Positions 23,714-32,496 are shown, counted from the stretch's first letter. The stretch: DNA of 38,144 nucleotides from Methanoculleus sp. UBA303 (GCA_002501655.1 DANY01000041.1:16735-54878), one strand, 5' to 3'. Numbers and translations are program-made. Notes: generated from the sequence alone by a model not told the origin.

Positions 23714-24529
23714 CTACCCCGTCGGGACCTCGCGGCCCCTTGCGGTGGGACAACGCTCCATGCTGGGGTTTCCGGGGAAGGGAACGTCTCTAGCGTGCCG
23801 GTCGAGATACTCCCGGGCTCCTTTGGAGAGCCGGTAGCGGACGAACCGCCCGTCCCTCTCTACGGTGACGATCCCTTCTACCTCGAACGCCTGCATGTGC
23901 CGGGAGATCGTGGGGCCGGAGAGCCCGAGCTGTTCTGCGACGTCGTTCCGGATTGCATCAGGAGATCCGAGGAGACACCCGAGCACCGCCCGGGAGGGTT
24001 CTTCCCGCAGGCTGATGAGAATGCGCTGTTCGAGGTCGGTATACCTCTGGTTCCGCGCAAAGAGCCCGGTGCGGCTCCGGTAGTCCACGGCGGCCACCTT
24101 GCCTTCCCGGATGAGCGTATCGAGGTGGTACCGGAGCCGCCCCCGCGATGCACCCGTCAACTCGCCGAGTTCCCCGGCACCTGCACCCGGGTTGGCGGCG
24201 ATCTGTCGGTAGAGGTCGAGCCGGAAGTCGTCGTCGAGGACGGTGCGCCTTGTTATCCGCCGGAAACCGAGCGACGCGAGGAGGCTGAGCGCGTAGAAGA
24301 GTTCCCCCATATACGGGACCCCGGGCAGGACCGCGAGCAGGAAGTAGAGGAGCATCTCCTAGGGCGACAGGTCCCAGAACGTGTTCTCCTCGAAATCATG
24401 CCACTCGCCGGTGTACTCCTCCGTCACCGGCTCGACCGTGTAACGAGCGGCTGCCGTGCCCGGTAGTGCGATACCTGCGAGGACTACGGCAGCGAGAAGA
24501 ATGGAAGAGATCCGGCTCCACCGCACCAT
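23714..24529 (-). pseudogene. Membrane-anchored double-wHTH regulator with in-frame TAG
   Basis: From ATG 24529 the frame encodes a signal/TM segment (ISSILLAAVVLAGIALPG), a short outer segment (YTVEPVTEEYTGEWHDFEE) and FWDLSP, then TAG at 24359-24361. It resumes in the same frame with EMLLYFLLAVLPGVPYMGEL (a second TM), RRITRRTVLDDDFR, and two winged helices (PGAGAGELGELTGASRGRLRYHLDTL; AIRNDVAEQLGLSGPTISRHMQAFE). Together 270 residues match the layout of archaeal regulators with an outer sensor and inner wHTH pair. ATG 24355 right after the TAG, with GGAG touching it, could allow restart of a 213-residue form. It is either a nonsense mutation (from CAG or AAG) or a split gene. Confidence 0.7.
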
Positions 24530-24569
24530 GCTGGAGGGTCGCCGGAAGAGATGTTCAACGTTCCGATAT

Positions 24570-25013
24570 TCACCGCCAGGCGATCGTGTAGTCCTCTGTC
24601 CCGGTGACCCTGTCTCCATAGACCGCAAATTGCCATGTCCCTGGGTGCAGGCCGACAGAGTCCTTTATGCGTAGGTATATCCTCCCGTTCACGCCGTCGT
24701 ATGCGTCGTAATACGGCCCGAGCACGGCATCCGGCGCGTACACCGTCAGCCGAAGCGAGTCGGACGAATCGCCCCAGTTCAGGTCGACGATGAGTTCCGT
24801 TGTGCCTGCGGGAACATAGGTCGAGTACCAGTCCGTCTCGCCCTGCACGATGCTGCCGGCGTTCATCGGCATAAACACCGGGCTGTCTTCGAGCACCGTA
24901 TCCCCGGCCGGGGTTACGATGTAGTTGTGACTTTCGGTCTCTTGCGCTGCGACGGCCGGGACCAGCAGAGTCGCGACGATCATGATAACTGTTGTGATTC
25001 TGTAGAGTTCCAT
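24570..25013 (-). CDS. Secreted PPC-like domain protein
   Basis: A 147-residue protein with signal peptide (ITTVIMIVATLLVPAVAAQ). The beta-sandwich domain has ETDWYSTYVPAGTTELIVDLNWGDSSDSLRL, then a final WQFAVYGDRVTGTEDYTIAW. This matches the pre-peptidase C-terminal (PPC) type, usually a non-catalytic module on secreted proteins. Here it stands alone and presumably acts outside the cell. A GAGG site lies 6 nt before ATG 25013 and an 8-bp inverted repeat lies in the leader. It is followed by the membrane wHTH gene 40 nt downstream. Confidence 0.7.
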   Translation of the reverse strand: MELYRITTVIMIVATLLVPAVAAQETESHNYIVTPAGDTVLEDSPVFMPMNAGSIVQGETDWYSTYVPAGTTELIVDLNWGDSSDSLRLTVYAPDAVLGPYYDAYDGVNGRIYLRIKDSVGLHPGTWQFAVYGDRVTGTEDYTIAWR

Positions 25014-25025
25014 AGAGCCTCTTAA

Positions 25026-25044
25026 AGGAGTTTCTAAAACTCCT
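25026..25044. repeat. 8-bp inverted repeat in the leader of the PPC gene
   Basis: AGGAGTTT-CTA-AAACTCCT, a perfect palindrome 13 nt before ATG 25013 and just downstream of its TATA-like CATATAGG. A likely operator or leader hairpin. Confidence 0.55.
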
Positions 25045-25052
25045 ATATGCCT

Positions 25053-25106
25053 TTTACGGCCACTGCAGCTACATGTCGCGCGATATGTAGCTGCAGTGGC
25101 CGTAAA
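25053..25106. repeat. Perfect 22-bp inverted repeat between divergent promoters
   Basis: Arms 25053-25074 (TTTACGGCCACTG...) and 25085-25106 are exact reverse complements, separated by GTCGCGCGAT. The left arm abuts the minus-strand TATA region and the right arm ends in the plus-strand TATA box. Each arm holds a CTGCAG. It is too long and perfect for an ordinary terminator and could be a paired operator or cruciform. Confidence 0.85.
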
Positions 25107-25114
25107 CTATATCC
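25104..25114 (+). promoter_or_regulatory. TATA box overlapping the inverted repeat
   Basis: AAACTATATCC about 30-39 nt before ATG 25143. Its first bases belong to the right arm of the inverted repeat, so a protein bound there would block TBP. Confidence 0.45.
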
Positions 25115-25142
25115 GACCTTGTTCCCTGACAAAAGAGCGTGG

Positions 25143-25619
25143 ATGCCGGAACGGTGCCCCGCGGGGCTGGGAGTCTCAATCGGAGCCGTGGTCCCGGCAG
25201 GCCTCTTCATCGCAGTGATCTGTATGGTGGTTACCTCATTCTGGCCCGGTGGAGAGGTGCATGTAATAGATGCAGCAAGTGGGCGTATCGTCTTCTGCGA
25301 GGACGCCACCCCCGGCACCTATGCTCTGGGGAGGGCCCGGATCGACTCCGACCTCAACGAGACGGTCGTATCTCCTATCGTGGATATCGTGACCGGGCTC
25401 GGCAGGAACACGTTTACGGTAACATGCACCAACCGGAGCTGCGGCATCTTCGATCCCGCCCGTGGCTTGTTTACGCTGGCCGTCCGGGACGCCGCGGGCA
25501 GGCAGTACAGCGAATCCGTTGCCCTGAACCGGGCTGGTACGGAGATGCTGTCCGTCTCTTTCGTCGCGGAGGAGGCAGGCGAGGGAAAATATCGGATCTC
25601 CGCGACGAGCATCCGGTAG
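25143..25619 (+). CDS. Membrane-anchored beta-rich protein
   Basis: A 158-residue protein with one N-terminal TM helix (AVVPAGLFIAVICMVVTSFW). The outer domain (EVHVIDAASGRIVFCEDATPG, DSDLNETVVSPIVDIVTGLG, NTFTVTCTNRSCGIFDPARG) has three Cys that might pair. No enzymatic motif is seen; I do not recognise the family. ATG 25143 is chosen because the longer frame would translate the inverted repeat. It precedes a ruined ABC-2 permease gene and may once have worked with that exporter. Confidence 0.6.
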   Translation: MPERCPAGLGVSIGAVVPAGLFIAVICMVVTSFWPGGEVHVIDAASGRIVFCEDATPGTYALGRARIDSDLNETVVSPIVDIVTGLGRNTFTVTCTNRSCGIFDPARGLFTLAVRDAAGRQYSESVALNRAGTEMLSVSFVAEEAGEGKYRISATSIR

Positions 25620-25707
25620 GGTGGGTAATGATGCTGGTGCATGCACCGGACCAACCGGACCATAATGCAGGCCCGTTCGGGACGGACCGGACTCTCCGGG
25701 GGACCGC

Positions 25708-26033
25708 ATGACGGCGGAGCGGGTCTTCATCGTAGCCCGGAAAGAGTTCGCCGACCGCGTCACGGGCTGGCATTACCTGGCCGTTCTCGCCCTGTTCCTG
25801 GGCCTCTTGCCCTGGTGGGGACGTATACCGGGGTTGAGAACTACCAGAGTGCTGTCAACCTCTCTCCGCAGATGGTCGCCAACCCCCTCATCCAAAGAGT
25901 TCAGAGTTCGCCTGGAGCGACCCTTGAAGGATACGCTCGGCCGGATCTAGTCGAGCGTTGCGGCGCTGACTATCTATCCTGTCGTCTTCTTCACCTCGCG
26001 TATACGAGGTTCATGCGGATGGATATCCGGTGA
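25708..26033 (+). pseudogene. ABC-2 type permease, internal deletion
   Basis: The start MTAERVFIVARKEFADRVTG, then HYLAVLALFLGLLP, is the standard cytoplasmic start and first TM of ABC-2 permeases. After a frameshift, VGTYTGVENYQSA (first outer loop) follows. After more shifts comes AALTIYPVVFF and finally YTRFMRMDIR, a typical permease C-terminus. The product should be about 270-400 residues; only about 105 codons lie between start and stop, so the middle helices are lost. No partner ATPase is present here. Confidence 0.65.
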
Positions 26034-26219
26034 CGGGCGGGAACGGCCTGATACCTGAATGCGCACACTCCTAGGCAGGATTTTTGGCATCCTCAGTCTG
26101 TGGCTGGTATCTGATTCGAGCGTCGGTGCACTGCGCCTTGATACTGTGTGAACCCGACTTTTCCCCGGCCGGGGCCTTCGAACGCCCGGATGTGTAACTG
26201 ATTGTCACAGAATAGGTAT
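26034..26219. other. Eroded spacer
   Basis: Holds only a 30-codon plus-strand frame (26059-26151, MRTLLGRIFGILSLWLV...) with a signal-like start; I consider it a scrap. Confidence 0.35.
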
Positions 26220-26815
26220 ATGAGAGAACGTCGACGCCCCAATCAGGGAAACTGCACGAATTGCGTGACCATCAACAAAACCAGCTGCACCCTCGTGACG
26301 GTGCTTCTCTTCCTGGCCTGTGCGGCAGCATCGGTGGGGTGTACCGGGACGGACGCCGGTGGAAACGGACTGGCTGCACCGACGCCGCCGGAGGCGACGG
26401 CGTCACCCCGGGAGGCGCCGGCCCAACCATCGTCGGACGGCTTGCTCGGCGAGGAGGAAGTGCGTTCTCTCGCCGCGGCCGCACTGGAGCGGGAGATCCC
26501 CGGGATCCGGATCGAGCGGATGGCTGCCGAGCCGTACGACGTGCAGACCTATGGCGACGTCTGGCGGTTCCGGGTGAAAGCGGAAGACGACCCCGATCCG
26601 AGAGGTGATATCCAAGTATGGATTGATGCCGCTGACGGGGAGATGGTGTACTTCCAGGATGCCCGTGACTATTACCGGTCCACCGCCCCGCAATCACGAT
26701 CGATGTGGCGGAAGAGATTGCCGCTGCGTATCTCCGGGAACGAAGCGAGAGTTCGAATGTCGTGAAGACCGTCGCTGTACTCTCTACGGTAGATACAGCG
26801 CGGGGTTCGCGAAAC
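26220..26815 (+). pseudogene. PepSY-type lipoprotein, frameshifted
   Basis: From ATG 26220 the protein has a basic start, a hydrophobic core (TLVTVLLFLACAAASVGC) with lipobox SVGC, a Pro/Ala-rich linker, then a PepSY-like unit (EVRSLAAAALEREIPGIRI, VWRFRVKAEDDPDPRGDIQVWIDAADGEMVYF). Past DYYRSTAP the frame is lost: the next frame reads TIDVAEEIAAAYLRERS, clearly the second helical repeat. A small indel near 26690 explains it. In the present frame it ends early at 26765 with junk residues. It was probably a cell-surface protein that restrains or assists a protease. Confidence 0.6.
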
Positions 26816-27006
26816 GGCCCATATCATTGGACGCCATTTTCGGGGCGCCCTACCCGGAGGTGTTGCTCTTCCTTCCGGCCCCGCCCTTCGCGGCGATCGC
26901 GATGCTGTTTGCCGGGCTGAAGAACGGCACCGGCATAGCGTTCAGCCTCCCGGTCACCCCGGTCTTCCCTGTCAGGGCGTGCCTCTGAGAGAGTCCGGAG
27001 CACGAC
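26816..27006. other. Spacer with a hydrophobic remnant
   Basis: One plus-strand frame reads DAIFGAPYPEVLLFLPAPPFAAIAM, membrane-like but without start or motif. No gene is called. Confidence 0.35.
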
Positions 27007-27936
27007 CTACCGCAGCTCCTCGATCTTCCACCCCAGGTAGTCTCTGATGACCAGATACGCAAGCTCCGGCGGGATCGCCCCCCGCTCGGTGACGATCAGG
27101 TCGATGTACTCCGCGGGCGTCACGTCGAACGCCGGGTTCCTGACTCGCACGAAAGGAAGTCTCTCAACCTCCTCCCGGGGGAGCACCTCCCCCGGGTCCC
27201 GCTCCTCGATCTCGATCTTCTCGCCGAGGATGGTCCGGGGCGCGAACTTGTAGGTCTCCGCCGCAACGATGACGTTCGTCCTGGCCTCGTTTGCGGCATG
27301 GGCGATCTGGGCGGTCCCGATCTTGTTGATCACCGCACCGTTCACCGCAATGGCGTCGGCACCGACGATAACGAGGTCGACATCATTGATGAAGTAGCGG
27401 ACCGCCGAGTCGATGATATAGTTTGTGCGGATCCCGGCATCGTTCAGAGTTCTGATGGTGATGAGCCCCTGGCCCCGTGGGCGAACTTCCGTCGCGTAGA
27501 CCTCGATCTCCTTCCCCTGTCGGTGTGCCTCGAGAATGCACCCGAGCGCCGCCTCGGAGTTGCAGTGGGTCAGGAGGACGTCGCCGTCGGATATGTGGCG
27601 TGCCCCGATCTCCGCTATCCGCTCGACCGCGTGCTCCGAGTGGTCGACGAACTCCGCCGCCCGCGCAAGGACCGCGCCCCGTGCGGCTGGGACGGACTCA
27701 AACGAGTCCAGGGCCCGCATCACGCTCCTCACCGCGTTCGGGAGCGAGACGGCGGTCGGGCGGGTTCTGGTGAGGGTATCGGCCGCTCTCTGCATCTCCC
27801 GCTTGAACGTCTCGGGGTCGTCAACGTCCAGATTTCGGGCGTAATCTGCCAGCGCCTCCACCGCCGCCCGGGCGATCCTGCCGGCGCCCCGGATCTCCAT
27901 ATTCTTTATGCTTGCTGCCGTCTCACTCAGTAACAT
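27007..27936 (-). CDS. Ribose-1,5-bisphosphate isomerase
   Basis: A 309-residue member of the eIF2B-alpha/MtnA fold. It converts ribose 1,5-bisphosphate to ribulose 1,5-bisphosphate in the archaeal AMP/nucleoside pathway that feeds type III RuBisCO or the related reductive hexulose phosphate route. LTHCNSEAALG carries the expected catalytic Cys (residue 125) and VIVGADAIAVNG the Asp (residue 194). The C-terminal motif VTPAEYIDLIVTERGAIPP is the isomerase signature that separates it from translation-factor homologues. Full length, cytosolic. Divergent from the HAD gene with about 53 bp between. Confidence 0.9.
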   Translation of the reverse strand: MLLSETAASIKNMEIRGAGRIARAAVEALADYARNLDVDDPETFKREMQRAADTLTRTRPTAVSLPNAVRSVMRALDSFESVPAARGAVLARAAEFVDHSEHAVERIAEIGARHISDGDVLLTHCNSEAALGCILEAHRQGKEIEVYATEVRPRGQGLITIRTLNDAGIRTNYIIDSAVRYFINDVDLVIVGADAIAVNGAVINKIGTAQIAHAANEARTNVIVAAETYKFAPRTILGEKIEIEERDPGEVLPREEVERLPFVRVRNPAFDVTPAEYIDLIVTERGAIPPELAYLVIRDYLGWKIEELR

Positions 27937-27989
27937 AGTAGTTCATTCAGATGACCAGAGACCACATAGACTTATTGATGTGAGAATAC

Positions 27990-28832
27990 ATGTCGGTAGC
28001 CGTTGTTTTTGATAGTGCGGGCACACTTCTCCGGACTTACCGTGTAGCACGGGATATCCTTAAGGATGAGATACTGACCGAGGTCGAGACCACGACCATC
28101 ACCTTCGGGGCCGAGGCGAGAGTGCTTGTCGTCCTCCACCTCCACTCCCGCGACGTCATCGAGGCGCCTCCCGACCAGCTCCTCTCGGCGTTCTTCCTCG
28201 AACGGTCGGTCGGCTTTGGAGTGGCCTGTTCCCGGCGGGTCATCCCTGCCGAGGCGGTCGCGGATATCCTCTATGCCGACGGACATGCCCGCGTTGGTGA
28301 TATGCAGGCCTGTATCAGGCAGGTCTGGAGCTGCTGCAAGAGAGAGTCGATCGTCACCATGAACAGCGGCGTGATCCTGAACATGGATATCCCCGGGATC
28401 GAGTTCGCGGTGACGACCGGCGGGAGGCCGTTTGACGGTGCGAGAGAGGCCATCAGCGAACTGCACCGGATGGGCGTCCCCGCATACATTGCGTCCGGTG
28501 ACCGCGTCACCAAACTCGAACGGATGGGCGACTACCTCGGCATTCCCCGGGAGCGGGTCTATGGCGTTGCCACGCCCTCGATGAAGGCCCGGATCGTGGA
28601 AGACCTCAAAGAGCAGTATGATAAGGTCGTTATGGTCGGGGATGCCATCAACGATCTCCACGCCTTCCGGAAGGCGGATCTCGCCGTGCTCACCGAACAG
28701 CAGTCCGATCGGAAACCCGATATACTCTACGCAAGCGCCGACCGGGTGATCCGGAACGTCAGTGAGGTGCCCGGTATTGTGGCGGAACTCCTCACAGACA
28801 CCACGGCGACCGGGAAAAGTGCAACAATATAA
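27990..28832 (+). CDS. HAD-family phosphatase next to atwA
   Basis: A 280-residue HAD protein. Motif I is VVFDSAGTLL (Asp 8), motif II IASGD, motif III Lys in MKARIVEDL, and motif IV VMVGDAINDLHAF, close to the soluble core of P-type ATPases. The cap region holds several cysteines (VACSRR, ACIRQVWSCCKRES). It should remove or transfer a phosphate from a small molecule or protein; the substrate is unknown. A TATA-like ACTTATTG lies about 20 nt upstream of ATG 27990. Its stop overlaps the promoter of atwA, so it may be co-regulated with, but not strictly part of, the methanogenesis operon. Confidence 0.82.
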   Translation: MSVAVVFDSAGTLLRTYRVARDILKDEILTEVETTTITFGAEARVLVVLHLHSRDVIEAPPDQLLSAFFLERSVGFGVACSRRVIPAEAVADILYADGHARVGDMQACIRQVWSCCKRESIVTMNSGVILNMDIPGIEFAVTTGGRPFDGAREAISELHRMGVPAYIASGDRVTKLERMGDYLGIPRERVYGVATPSMKARIVEDLKEQYDKVVMVGDAINDLHAFRKADLAVLTEQQSDRKPDILYASADRVIRNVSEVPGIVAELLTDTTATGKSATI

Positions 28833-28833
28833 A
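28826..28833 (+). promoter_or_regulatory. TATA box upstream of atwA
   Basis: AATATAAA, overlapping the HAD gene stop, about 47-54 nt before ATG 28880. A GAGGAGCT ribosome site follows at the usual distance before the ATG. Confidence 0.5.
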
Positions 28834-28879
28834 CCCTAATATGATACCACGAGAAGACTAATTTAACGAGGAGCTCAAG

Positions 28880-30490
28880 ATGACCCCACTCATTACGGTG
28901 AAGGACCTCTGCATGGAGTTCGATGGGACCATTGTACTCAAAAATATACATTTCGAAGTGGCAGAGGGGGAGACAGTCGGCATTATCGGAAGAAGCGGGG
29001 CCGGCAAGACCGTTCTTATGCACCTCATGCGGGGTGTGGACCAGCCCCCGACACGGGGAGCGATCATCTACCATATCGTCGCCTGCGAGGAGTGTGATTA
29101 CATCGGCGTCCCGAGTGAGGCAGGGAAGCCGTGTCCCGTCTGTGGGGGCGAACTCAAGCCCGCGGACGTCGACCTCTGGGCGGACGAGAGTGCGATGATG
29201 AAACGGCGGATCATGCGAAGAACCGCCATCATGTTCCAGCGGACGTTCGCCCTCTACGGCGACGACCGGGTGATCGAGAACGTCCTGCGGGCGCTCGACG
29301 ATATCGGCTATCCGGGAGAAAAGGCGGTCAGCAGGGCCGCCGACCTCATCGACCAGGTCAGGCTCTCCCACCGGATGATGCACATCGCCCGGGACCTCTC
29401 CGGCGGCGAGAAGCAGCGGGTAGTGCTCGCCCGGCAGCTCGCCAAGAATCCATTCATGCTCTTTGCGGATGAGCCGACCGGGACGCTCGACCCGGAGACC
29501 GCCACGCTCGTTCACCGCATGCTCATCGAGAGCGCGCAGAAGAACGATATGGCGATGGTGGTCACGTCGCACTTCTCAAACGTCATCGAGGACGTCGCGG
29601 ACCGGGCGATCTTCCTTGAAGGCGGGGAGATTAAAGAGATAGGGAACCCGGCGGAAGTCATCCGTCGGTTCATGGAGGACTACAGCGACCTCGAGCAGTA
29701 CCAGCCAGGGGAGGTCGGCGAGAAGATCCTGGTCGCCCGGGATGTGGTCAAGCGCTACCTCTCGGTTGACCGGGGCGTGGTCAGGGCGGTCAACGGCGTC
29801 TCCTTCGATGTCGCTGAACAGGAGATCTTCGGGATCATCGGCAAGAGCGGCGCGGGCAAGACAACCCTCTCCCGGATCATATCCGGGATCCTCGAACCCA
29901 CCAGCGGCGAGATGAACGTCCGGATCGGGGACGACTGGGTCGACATGACCAAACCCGGCATCGAGCGCCGGGGCCGGGCGAAGGGCTACATCGGGCTTCT
30001 CCACCAGGAGTACGACCTCTACCCGCACAGGACGGTGCTCGACAACCTCACCGACGCTATAGGCCTCGAGTTCCCGAAGGAGCTTGCGATGAGGAAAGCG
30101 ATCATCACCCTCGGGATGGCCGGTTTTGCCCCCGAGATGAGCCGGGAGATCCTGGACCGCTATCCCGCTCAGCTCTCTGAAGGTGAGAAGCACCGGGTGG
30201 CGCTGGCCCAGGTTCTCATCCGCGAGCCCCTGCTCGTCGTCCTCGACGAGCCGACCGGCACGATGGACCCCATAACGAAGATCGACGTGAAACACTCGAT
30301 CCTCCACGCCCGCGAGGAGATGGACGAGACGTTCATCGTGGTCTCCCACGACATGGAGTTCGTGCGAGACATCTGCGACCGCGTCGCCCTCATGCGGGGG
30401 GGTAAGATCATCAAGATGGGCCCGACGGAAGAGGTGCTTGCTCACCTCACCGAGGATGAGCGAAAGGTGATGGGGGCCGGCACCCCCTGA
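28880..30490 (+). CDS. atwA: Methyl-coenzyme M reductase activation ATPase, component A2
   Basis: A 536-residue soluble protein with two ABC ATPase domains. Domain 1: Walker A GRSGAGKT (37-44), LSGGEKQRV, Walker [10 protein letters not shown]. Domain 2: Walker A GKSGAGKT (321-328), LSEGEKHRV, Walker [10 protein letters not shown]. Domain 1 has an insert at residues 69-88 with CEEC and CPVCGG, a zinc-ribbon or iron-sulfur site. There are no TM helices. Component A2 supplies ATP for reductive activation of the Ni(I) cofactor F430 in methyl-CoM reductase. First gene of the atwA-mmp operon, 10 nt before mmp3. Confidence 0.95.
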   Translation: MTPLITVKDLCMEFDGTIVLKNIHFEVAEGETVGIIGRSGAGKTVLMHLMRGVDQPPTRGAIIYHIVACEECDYIGVPSEAGKPCPVCGGELKPADVDLWADESAMMKRRIMRRTAIMFQRTFALYGDDRVIENVLRALDDIGYPGEKAVSRAADLIDQVRLSHRMMHIARDLSGGEKQRVVLARQLAKNPFMLFADEPTGTLDPETATLVHRMLIESAQKNDMAMVVTSHFSNVIEDVADRAIFLEGGEIKEIGNPAEVIRRFMEDYSDLEQYQPGEVGEKILVARDVVKRYLSVDRGVVRAVNGVSFDVAEQEIFGIIGKSGAGKTTLSRIISGILEPTSGEMNVRIGDDWVDMTKPGIERRGRAKGYIGLLHQEYDLYPHRTVLDNLTDAIGLEFPKELAMRKAIITLGMAGFAPEMSREILDRYPAQLSEGEKHRVALAQVLIREPLLVVLDEPTGTMDPITKIDVKHSILHAREEMDETFIVVSHDMEFVRDICDRVALMRGGKIIKMGPTEEVLAHLTEDERKVMGAGTP

Positions 30491-30500
30491 GGTATGGACG

Positions 30501-32027
30501 ATGGAGATTCACCTGGACGGAGAGCGTATAGAGGTTCCGGCGGGCGCCCGACTCGGGGATATCCTCCCCGGACGGGACGTCCGGTGCAGCGTCGCCGTCA
30601 TCCTCCCGACACTCGAGGAGGATGCAGCGGAGTCACAGGAGGTCAGGTTCGTCACCTCGGCCGGCGATATGGTCGTCGAGATGGCGGACCCGGGGGTAGT
30701 CTCCCGGCTCTTCCGGCCTGGGCTTGCCGAGCGGCTCCGCCTGCACTGGCAGGACCGCTACGCCGCCGCCTTCGGGCCGTTTGAGTCCGGTGTCCGGCCT
30801 GCACGGGAGCCGGGCCGGTACGAGCGGGGTGACGTGATCCTCGGGTGCGGCGGCTATGACCCAACCCAATCCTACCTGATCTTCGCCCGCATGCGGCATA
30901 CGGCCGACTACGGCGCCCCGGCGGACGGCGGTGTCATCGGCAGGGTCGTCACCGGTCGGGGGCTGCTCGACCGTATCGCCGAAGGCGATCGGATCATCGA
31001 GGTCGAGCGGATATTCAGGCATGCCGACCGGTCGCACGCGGTCATAACCCACGATGCGGCGTTTCAGCTCGAGGACGGGATGCAGGTCATCTCCTATGTG
31101 GAGGGTGAGGTACTGGGCTTCGGGGGCGACGGGATAGATACCCGGGTCGCCCGGAGTGTCGAGCACTTCCTTCTCTCCGTACAGAGCGGCAGATTCCTGG
31201 TGGATCGTTCGAGCAGCACCCACATCGCCGATGCGCATCTGGTCCCGACGAAGGTCCCGGCGGAGTTCTCCGGTCCGAGGCTCGAGGGGACCATTACGGT
31301 CAGGACTGCCGGGAAATCTTCCGGGGCGGTCTACATCTACACGCAGGGCGTATCGGCAAGCCCGGCGCACACCGTCGTTGGGCGGGTGGTCCACGGTATC
31401 GAGCTCGTGCGGTTTGCCGGTGAAGGCGACCTCCTTGCCATCCGGGTCGAGCCGGAGCAGTTCGACCTGGTCGGCTTCACGCTTGCCGGGGCTGAGGAGT
31501 TTGTCGCCCGGCGGGGAGTCTCGCTCACCGCCGATGCGGCCGAAGGGGACCGGGTGGTCGTCGGCCAGACCCCGGCAACGACACTCGAGGTGCTTGCCGC
31601 CGGGGCGGTCCGGGTCGCAACGGAGCCGTCTGACCACGTCATCAGCATCACCCTCGACGAGGCGGCCGCGCCCCGGTCGGTCACGATCTTCCGTGAGGTG
31701 ACCGGGCTCAAGCATCATGCCGTCGGGAAGATGCCGCTCGTCTTCAGGTTCGAGGACGTCTCCCTCTTCAAACCGAAGATCGGAAAGGGTGTCGGTATCA
31801 TACCGGAGAACACTCCCGCGGGCGAGGTGCCGGCGTTCACCCTCGCGATGACGAACGACTCGCGACGGGGCGCAGGCATGGTCGGTATTCGCACGACACC
31901 GAACGCCGAGTTCGGCCCGACCGCCGAGCCGCTTACGGGCACGAACGTCATCGGGAAGGTGCTCGACGCGGGGAACCTTGCCGGGATGCGCGAAGGAACA
32001 ACAGTATACGTGAGAGAGGTGAAATGA
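30501..32027 (+). CDS. mmp3: Methanogenesis marker protein 3
   Basis: A 508-residue cytosolic protein of the methanogenesis marker 3/UPF0288 family. It has an N-terminal ubiquitin-like segment (MEIHLDGERIEVPAGARLGDIL), repeated beta-rich units, and cyclophilin-like stretches near residues 265-330 (KSSGAVYIYTQGVSASPAHTVVGRVVHGIELVRF) and 440-500 (PAFTLAMTNDSRRGAG, GTNVIGKVLDAGNLAGMREG). The family occurs in essentially all methanogens and has been tied to the reductase activation machinery together with AtwA. TGAGGT lies a few bases before ATG 30501. The stop overlaps the mmp6 start. Confidence 0.93.
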   Translation: MEIHLDGERIEVPAGARLGDILPGRDVRCSVAVILPTLEEDAAESQEVRFVTSAGDMVVEMADPGVVSRLFRPGLAERLRLHWQDRYAAAFGPFESGVRPAREPGRYERGDVILGCGGYDPTQSYLIFARMRHTADYGAPADGGVIGRVVTGRGLLDRIAEGDRIIEVERIFRHADRSHAVITHDAAFQLEDGMQVISYVEGEVLGFGGDGIDTRVARSVEHFLLSVQSGRFLVDRSSSTHIADAHLVPTKVPAEFSGPRLEGTITVRTAGKSSGAVYIYTQGVSASPAHTVVGRVVHGIELVRFAGEGDLLAIRVEPEQFDLVGFTLAGAEEFVARRGVSLTADAAEGDRVVVGQTPATTLEVLAAGAVRVATEPSDHVISITLDEAAAPRSVTIFREVTGLKHHAVGKMPLVFRFEDVSLFKPKIGKGVGIIPENTPAGEVPAFTLAMTNDSRRGAGMVGIRTTPNAEFGPTAEPLTGTNVIGKVLDAGNLAGMREGTTVYVREVK

Positions 32028-32491
32028 TGGCCGGGTACACTCCGGACTACGTCGGCACGGTGACCAAATACGTCTTCGTCGAGTCGCCGTCCATGACTCC
32101 CGGCGAGCTCGCGCTCAGGGCGTATGAGGCGTCCGAAGGTGTCCTGATCAAGGAGACGTGTTTCGGGCTGCAGGTGACGGGTGAACCTGAGGCAGTCGAC
32201 CACCTCATCGCGGAGATCCGCACGTTCGACCCCACCCACATCTTCGTCAAGGACCGGGGGTTCCCGCCCGGGGATCCCAGGCGTTGCCGGGCGAACCTCG
32301 GCGGAGCGCGGCCGGGCTACCTCGGCCACGAGCGTGAATTCCGTATTCTCCGCTACATCACCCACGGCCTTGAAGAGGTCGAGCGGCGGGGGGAGGAGGC
32401 GGGGGTGCCGGATGCGGCGCCTGCACGCGAGAAGAAACCGTTACTCGATATCAAACGATTACAAGAACTGATAGATACAGAGGAGTCCTGA
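32024..32491 (+). CDS. mmp6: Methanogenesis marker protein 6
   Basis: A 155-residue cytosolic protein: YTPDYVGTVTKYVFVESPSMTPGELALRAYE, then ETCFGLQVTGEPEAVDHLI, then FVKDRGFPPGDPRRCRANLGGARPGYLGHE. The three-dimensional role is unknown; two Cys (in ETCFG and RRCRAN) could bind a metal or cluster. The family is restricted to methanogens and near relatives. Two adjacent ATG codons (32024, 32027) compete; GAGGTG spacing slightly favours the second. The 4-nt overlap with mmp3 implies coupling. Confidence 0.9.
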   Translation: MMAGYTPDYVGTVTKYVFVESPSMTPGELALRAYEASEGVLIKETCFGLQVTGEPEAVDHLIAEIRTFDPTHIFVKDRGFPPGDPRRCRANLGGARPGYLGHEREFRILRYITHGLEEVERRGEEAGVPDAAPAREKKPLLDIKRLQELIDTEES

Positions 32492-32496
32492 ATACA

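Noticed and set aside
24359..24361. TAG read as pyrrolysine
   Set aside because: No Pyl machinery is visible, the protein is not a methylamine methyltransferase, and Methanomicrobiales are not known for pyrrolysine. It is kept only as a remote alternative.
23616..24466. Plus-strand frames over the wHTH region (73 and 223 codons)
   Set aside because: Antisense to the wHTH gene, whose helices are clear on the minus strand.
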